From Capitulum mitella (Eukaryota > Arthropoda > Thecostraca > Pollicipedomorpha > Pollicipedidae), in the NCBI GenBank assembly GCA_030062745.1, contig CP099843.1, forward strand, positions 1,302,001 through 1,366,000: a stretch of 64,000 nt of DNA, given 5' to 3'. Within the stretch, counting starts at the first letter, position 1. Each line of letters starts with the position of its first letter. Below the pieces are notes generated by a model, which ran no database searches, had not been told where the DNA came from, and saw only the letters and a list, made by a program, of their open reading frames with translations. The translations under genes were made by a program, and so were the position numbers. Of this stretch, positions 60,901 through 64,000 are shown piece by piece.

Positions 60901-60923
60901 TTAAACTGTGTGACTCCAGACAT
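50173..60923 (-). CDS. Amdhd2: N-acetylglucosamine-6-phosphate deacetylase
   Basis: Amidohydrolase that converts GlcNAc-6-P to GlcN-6-P plus acetate, in amino-sugar recycling. Exons in reading order: 60923-60728, 58483-58344, 57970-57836, 57495-57366, 56117-56029, 52183-52042, 51508-51332 and 50381-50173. They give 405 residues, close to the human protein, with every phase matching. Motifs: FIDVQINGG (60-67), HLEGPF (133-138, metal-site Glu), GHS (201-203, split by intron 4), HLFNAM (223-228), SDGIH (258-262), VTDAV with the catalytic Asp (D284) and [14 protein letters not shown] near the end. The start was chosen at [13 protein letters not shown]. An in-frame ATG at 60956 follows an acceptor-like TTCACAG and may be 5' UTR. 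The exon 4 donor is repeated 13 times in a 60-bp array (56641-57411). Using later donors would add multiples of 20 residues, up to 240. Exons 2, 7 and 8 also have tandem repeats at their acceptors. Confidence 0.96.
50348..50557 (-). repeat. 105-bp tandem duplication across the exon 8 acceptor of AMDHD2
   Basis: GAGGCCGCCTCCAGCGCCTC starts at 50348 and again at 50453. The gene-proximal copy contains the working acceptor and first codons of exon 8. The upstream copy (in gene direction) keeps an acceptor-like TCGTCAG and TVEALEAAS but then diverges, so its inclusion would break the protein. Confidence 0.85.
50575..50920. repeat. degenerate GGGGCCTCCTAT array in AMDHD2 intron 7
   Basis: About a dozen imperfect ~25-30-base units such as AAGGGGCCTCCTAT. 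Same motif family as the longer array at 37170-39110. Confidence 0.75.
51508..51810 (-). repeat. ~43-bp tandem array starting at the exon 7 acceptor of AMDHD2
   Basis: GGTAC/GGTACACC recurs at 51514, 51557, 51600, 51643, 51684 and 51723, then as AGTA at 51764 (spacing 43, 43, 43, 41, 39, 41). In gene orientation most units read GTGTACC..CAG followed by a coding-like stretch, so several contain an acceptor-like TACCCTCAG. The unit touching the exon supplies the real acceptor (GTACCCGCAG). Confidence 0.8.
53124..53636 (+). mobile_element. piggyBac-like MITE in intron 5 of AMDHD2
   Basis: TTAA at 53124-53127 and 53633-53636. The left end TTAACCTTCGCCGCACG and the right end read backwards, TTAACCCTCGCCGGACG, are inverted repeats. 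About 510 bp, internally related to the copies at 25604-26286 and 7937-8535. Non-coding. Confidence 0.82.
53637..55480. other. remainder of AMDHD2 intron 5
   Basis: No coding content recognised. Contains the AT-rich microsatellites at 54849-54995. Confidence 0.5.
54849..54995. repeat. (AT)n microsatellite, compound
   Basis: Two AT tracts (about 54849-54889 and 54929-54995) separated by a short interrupted segment with ACACACA. Confidence 0.95.
55505..55588 (-). mobile_element. tRNA-derived SINE head, candidate
   Basis: On the minus strand TGGCTCAGTTGTTAGAGCG resembles an RNA polymerase III A-box, and about 40 bases later GGTTCCAGTCGCC resembles a B-box. The spacing and order match a tRNA. 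The cloverleaf stems do not close well, so a decayed tRNA-derived SINE is likelier than a functional tRNA. Confidence 0.45.
56641..57411 (-). repeat. 60-bp array: 13 copies of the AMDHD2 exon 4 3' end plus splice donor
   Basis: Twelve complete 60-bp units (56641-57360) plus the ancestral unit (57361-57411). Each encodes [16 protein letters not shown], then the donor G|GTGAGT, then codons ESSF or ESSS, without a stop. Units differ at a few sites: F or S (CAAAAG/CAGAAG), and R or L in TDRG/TDLG. The outermost units (56641 and 57361) share SLTDRG, while internal ones have GLTDRG. This suggests expansion from within. Confidence 0.97.
58484..58622 (-). repeat. 69-bp tandem duplication at the exon 2 acceptor of AMDHD2
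   Basis: AGGACGACGTGTAAAAGTCA at 58491 and AGGAAGACGTGTAGGAGTCA at 58560 begin two units of 69 bp with few differences. The duplicated part is the region just upstream of the acceptor (branch-point and pyrimidine zone in gene orientation). Confidence 0.9.
58623..60690. other. AMDHD2 intron 1
   Basis: No gene or strong repeat recognised. A short AATAAATAAATAAGTAAAT run lies near 59461. Confidence 0.5.
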
Positions 60924-60959
60924 TTTGATATTATAAGCTGTACCTGTGAATGACATTTA

Positions 60960-63900
60960 TTACACGTCACAAACATAACATATGATACGAACTTTGATCC
61001 GGGGGCAAATTCAACCTGTCCCCTAACCTGGAGTTTCCCAGCAGCAAGGCCGAATTACTTGTGTTGCAAAGTTGACACTCGGCGACTTTTCATGACCATG
61101 CCTTTTACAACTCAATCCAAAATTTACTTTCCTGCATGTCCGCAGGGCAGATCCAGGAGCAGTTTTACGAAACATGTCACACCAGTATGATCTTTTCGGC
61201 TGCATCATTGGGAGGGGAACGTCCGGAAGCATTTGGGGGAGGGGCCACAGGCTATTCCGTGACGGGCCGGGCACCGGCTCACATTGCAAAACCATTCTGA
61301 AAACAATATCTCACACTTGTCGAAGGAGGAAAACTAACAGGGAGCCTGCTACGTCAGACCTGAACCCACAGGGAGGCCTTTGGGAGATTATACAGTTAAA
61401 TGTCTCATCCCTCCGGCACATCAACTGCACATGCTTTGGTGACACAAAAGTGTTGTGTCGTAACTCCGGACATTCCAACCGCACTCCACATTAGAATGCG
61501 CTCACTACACGAAGTCCAGTCTCTAACCTTTCTATCCCTCAGCCGCCAGCAAATGGCAGCGCACAACGCACATTGCAAGGTCAGACGATCCTCCCCCAAG
61601 GTGCAGCAGGTAACTGTCCAGCAGCCAATCAGAGGCAGGTTCCGAAAATGAAGGTTATCAAGGTAATCCAGTTTCACATCACTGAAAGTCCCAGGGTCAA
61701 TAAAGCAATAAAAAGGCCAGTGGCCTCAATAAACAACGATGACAGAGCAGGATGGTTTTGGCCCAAGTACATGATAAGAAATGCAGGTCATCGACACAAG
61801 AGTGGTAATCACAGATATGGCCAAGTAAAAGTACACTAAACTATCGGCTATGTAATGATGGGTAGTCATATTATGAATTTTCATGAACAGCATGCCCTTC
61901 AGATGGGAGACAAATATATGACCTGTCATCATATTCTGTTCAATTTTTCAGTGGCATGCAGAAACGCTCCAAACATACCTGTGGGCCATTCCATGCCAAA
62001 TCAACCAATGAGCAGTCAGTGTTAACATCGGAACATCAGGAATTTCACCGAAAAAAATTCGGCGCACTTCGCACTGTCCCACCCGAGCGCCAAGGCCGGC
62101 CGCCGCTTCCCCAATCATGCCCTTCCCACTGGCGTCAGGTGTCTGAGGCGGCGCGGATGGGGAGAGGCGGTAGTTAATGGGTCACAGGGGGGGGGGGGGG
62201 GGAGTCTGCATGCTTTTGAGATGAAGCACGCTTAGGGTGTGCCATTCACATAACGAACGAAGCGTTCCGATTGTTGGAACAGGACAACGTGCCAGGGCAG
62301 TGGAGGGATCTTTCGCTGGTTCCATTCTAACCGTCACACTGAAAGATGCTCGTGAATCAGTCAGTGCCAAAAAGCAGAGGTACGGTTGTGGTCAACAAGA
62401 AGTGCTCCTTTAACGGACATGGCGCCTGCCACCAAAGAAAATTCATACGATACCACACTGTGAAACAACCTTAGGACCAACTGACCCTGCCATTTGCTCC
62501 TGCGTACGACGTATACTGGCAAAAAGATCGGGCGTTGGTGGTAGTGAGATATCAGCGATAAGCCCGCACAACGAGCCAGGTACTAGAAAGCCATGCGTCT
62601 GATTGCAGCTGTGCAAAAGTGCCAAACCGTTCGACAAACAACACCGAAGTAGAGACTGCCGGAATGGGTACGTCAGTTCCATCAAAAAACATGACATCCA
62701 CGAACTTTTGAAAAAAGGGGAAACACTATGCACATCTGCAGGAAACAAGCTACCAACAGACTCCCTCAGCTCAGGCAGCGAGCAGAGAAACCGACGGATT
62801 ACTGGATTATGACAAGCCGTCGACCAGCTCAGCACGCGCCGCGTATTCCGGGCCAAATGAGAGCGGCAGCAGCGTCGCCGACGCCTTACCACGGGTCACC
62901 GGCAGTGCCAGTACCTTTTCGCCGTGTACCGGGCCGTCCCCTGCTCCCTGAGCAGGGACGTCACCTGAGTTACCTCTACCCAGAGCAGGGATAACGACAC
63001 AGCAACCGGCTGACATGGCGACCTTCGGGGAGACGCCAGTGAATAAACTTAGTCAATGGTGATGGGTAAATAAACGGGAAGGCAACCCTTTTAAGACGAA
63101 GCTGTTTTATGACTTGGTGTGGCCCCAGACAAATGATTTCGGAGGTGCTAAATACACGTATATGCTATTTGCATACAAATATTTATTGTTTTTTTTCAAA
63201 AAGGCGACACACGCCGAACAGGTGTGTAACGGGGCGGGACAAAAGGCCTAAAGAAAAACCTCTGGGTAACCAATAAAAAAAAACTATACTGTGATGCCAT
63301 CGTATCAAATAAATCTTTCTTACCACGCACAAACCCGGATATTCTGGCAATTTTTCCCCTTATCGTATTGCTAGATGGGTCTTCCAAATACAGGAAGTCC
63401 TTCACGAATCCAAAGAGCTTCGAAACTACCGATGTTTTCATATTTTTCGATTCCCTACCCTTTATCAAGTCAACAGCGTACGGAAAAGTACAGGTACAGC
63501 GTACAGGGGAAACTGCAGTCAGTCATCCGAGACCTGAAAAGGCGTCTGACATCAGCATACAATGTTGAAACAAAAGATTCTGAAGAGGCTGAATTACCCA
63601 AAATGAACAATGAGAACTGTGAAACAATGATGACGGAAATGATCGAAAAATTAAACAGCCTCGAGTACGTCCTATCTACGTAAAAATGCCAAATTCCGGC
63701 TTTGTCTCCTTTCACCCTCCAACAAATAGCGAAGACATTCGGCGCTAACTTACACATGGTCAAACGAGCCAGAAAACTGATCGCGGATCTGGAGAATCTC
63801 GAAACATCCGCAATCAAAAACCCTTGAAAAGTTGCCAAAAAACGGAGAAGAGGCCGCTCAAAAGGTTTTCGAACGAGGCGACAATAACAGTGATGAAAAT

Positions 63901-64000
63901 CGCACCAGAAACGTCTGGTTATACCTGACCATCGAGCACGATTTCACATTGCAAAAATGGGACCGATGATCCCGTTTTCAACATGTGACAGTCTCTGCCC
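60960..64000. other. 5' flank of AMDHD2 to the window edge
   Basis: A 16-base G run lies at 62187-62202. The segment 62443-63016 keeps fairly long open frames on the minus strand (for example LFASIRRTQEQMAG and EKVLALPVTRGKA) that have the look of a decayed retroelement, but I could not identify motifs. The segment 63480-63683 (+) has an open frame with coiled-coil-like composition, also unrecognised. Confidence 0.3.
62187..62202. repeat. poly-G run (16 bases)
   Basis: Uninterrupted G homopolymer. Its length in an assembly is unreliable. Confidence 0.9.

Overview
This is nuclear DNA from an animal: genes are split by GT-AG introns, exons are short, and repeats are abundant. The protein sequences and intron positions fit an invertebrate bilaterian, probably an arthropod. 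Coding exons are GC-rich, whereas much of the flanking DNA is AT-rich or CpG-poor. The species cannot be named from this window.

Five genes can be supported. (1) 6601-11695 (+): the 3' half of a cAMP-dependent protein kinase catalytic subunit gene (PKA-C), with two alternative terminal coding exons. (2) 22802-28443 (+): a complete single-pass membrane protein with signal peptide, Ig domain, LDL-receptor class A domain, an eight-cysteine module, a membrane helix and a cytoplasmic tail with two PPxY motifs. (3) 33231-34815 (-): most of an SRA1 (steroid receptor RNA activator 1) homologue, with an apparent frameshift and a GC-AG intron. (4) 42929-46976 (+): a complete eight-exon presenilin. (5) 50173-60923 (-): a complete eight-exon N-acetylglucosamine-6-phosphate deacetylase (AMDHD2/NagA). 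Presenilin and AMDHD2 converge tail to tail. The five genes do not form a pathway.

The most unusual feature is a set of tandem repeats placed on exon edges. In AMDHD2 a 60-bp unit spanning the 3' end of exon 4 and its splice donor occurs 13 times. Every unit carries a donor and keeps the frame, so splicing could in principle yield a ladder of in-frame isoforms. Three other AMDHD2 exon boundaries carry tandem units of 69, about 43 and 105 bp. The presenilin start codon lies inside the last unit of a ~61-bp array whose units look like mini-exons, and a ~66-bp array follows its stop codon.

The intergenic and intronic DNA holds TTAA-flanked MITEs of piggyBac type, a TTAA-bounded 1.2-kb element with G-rich palindromic ends, a tRNA-derived SINE candidate, microsatellites and several degenerate arrays. 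Two blocks (about 17.15-20.93 kb and 34.83-42.9 kb) are strongly CpG-depleted compared with their neighbours.
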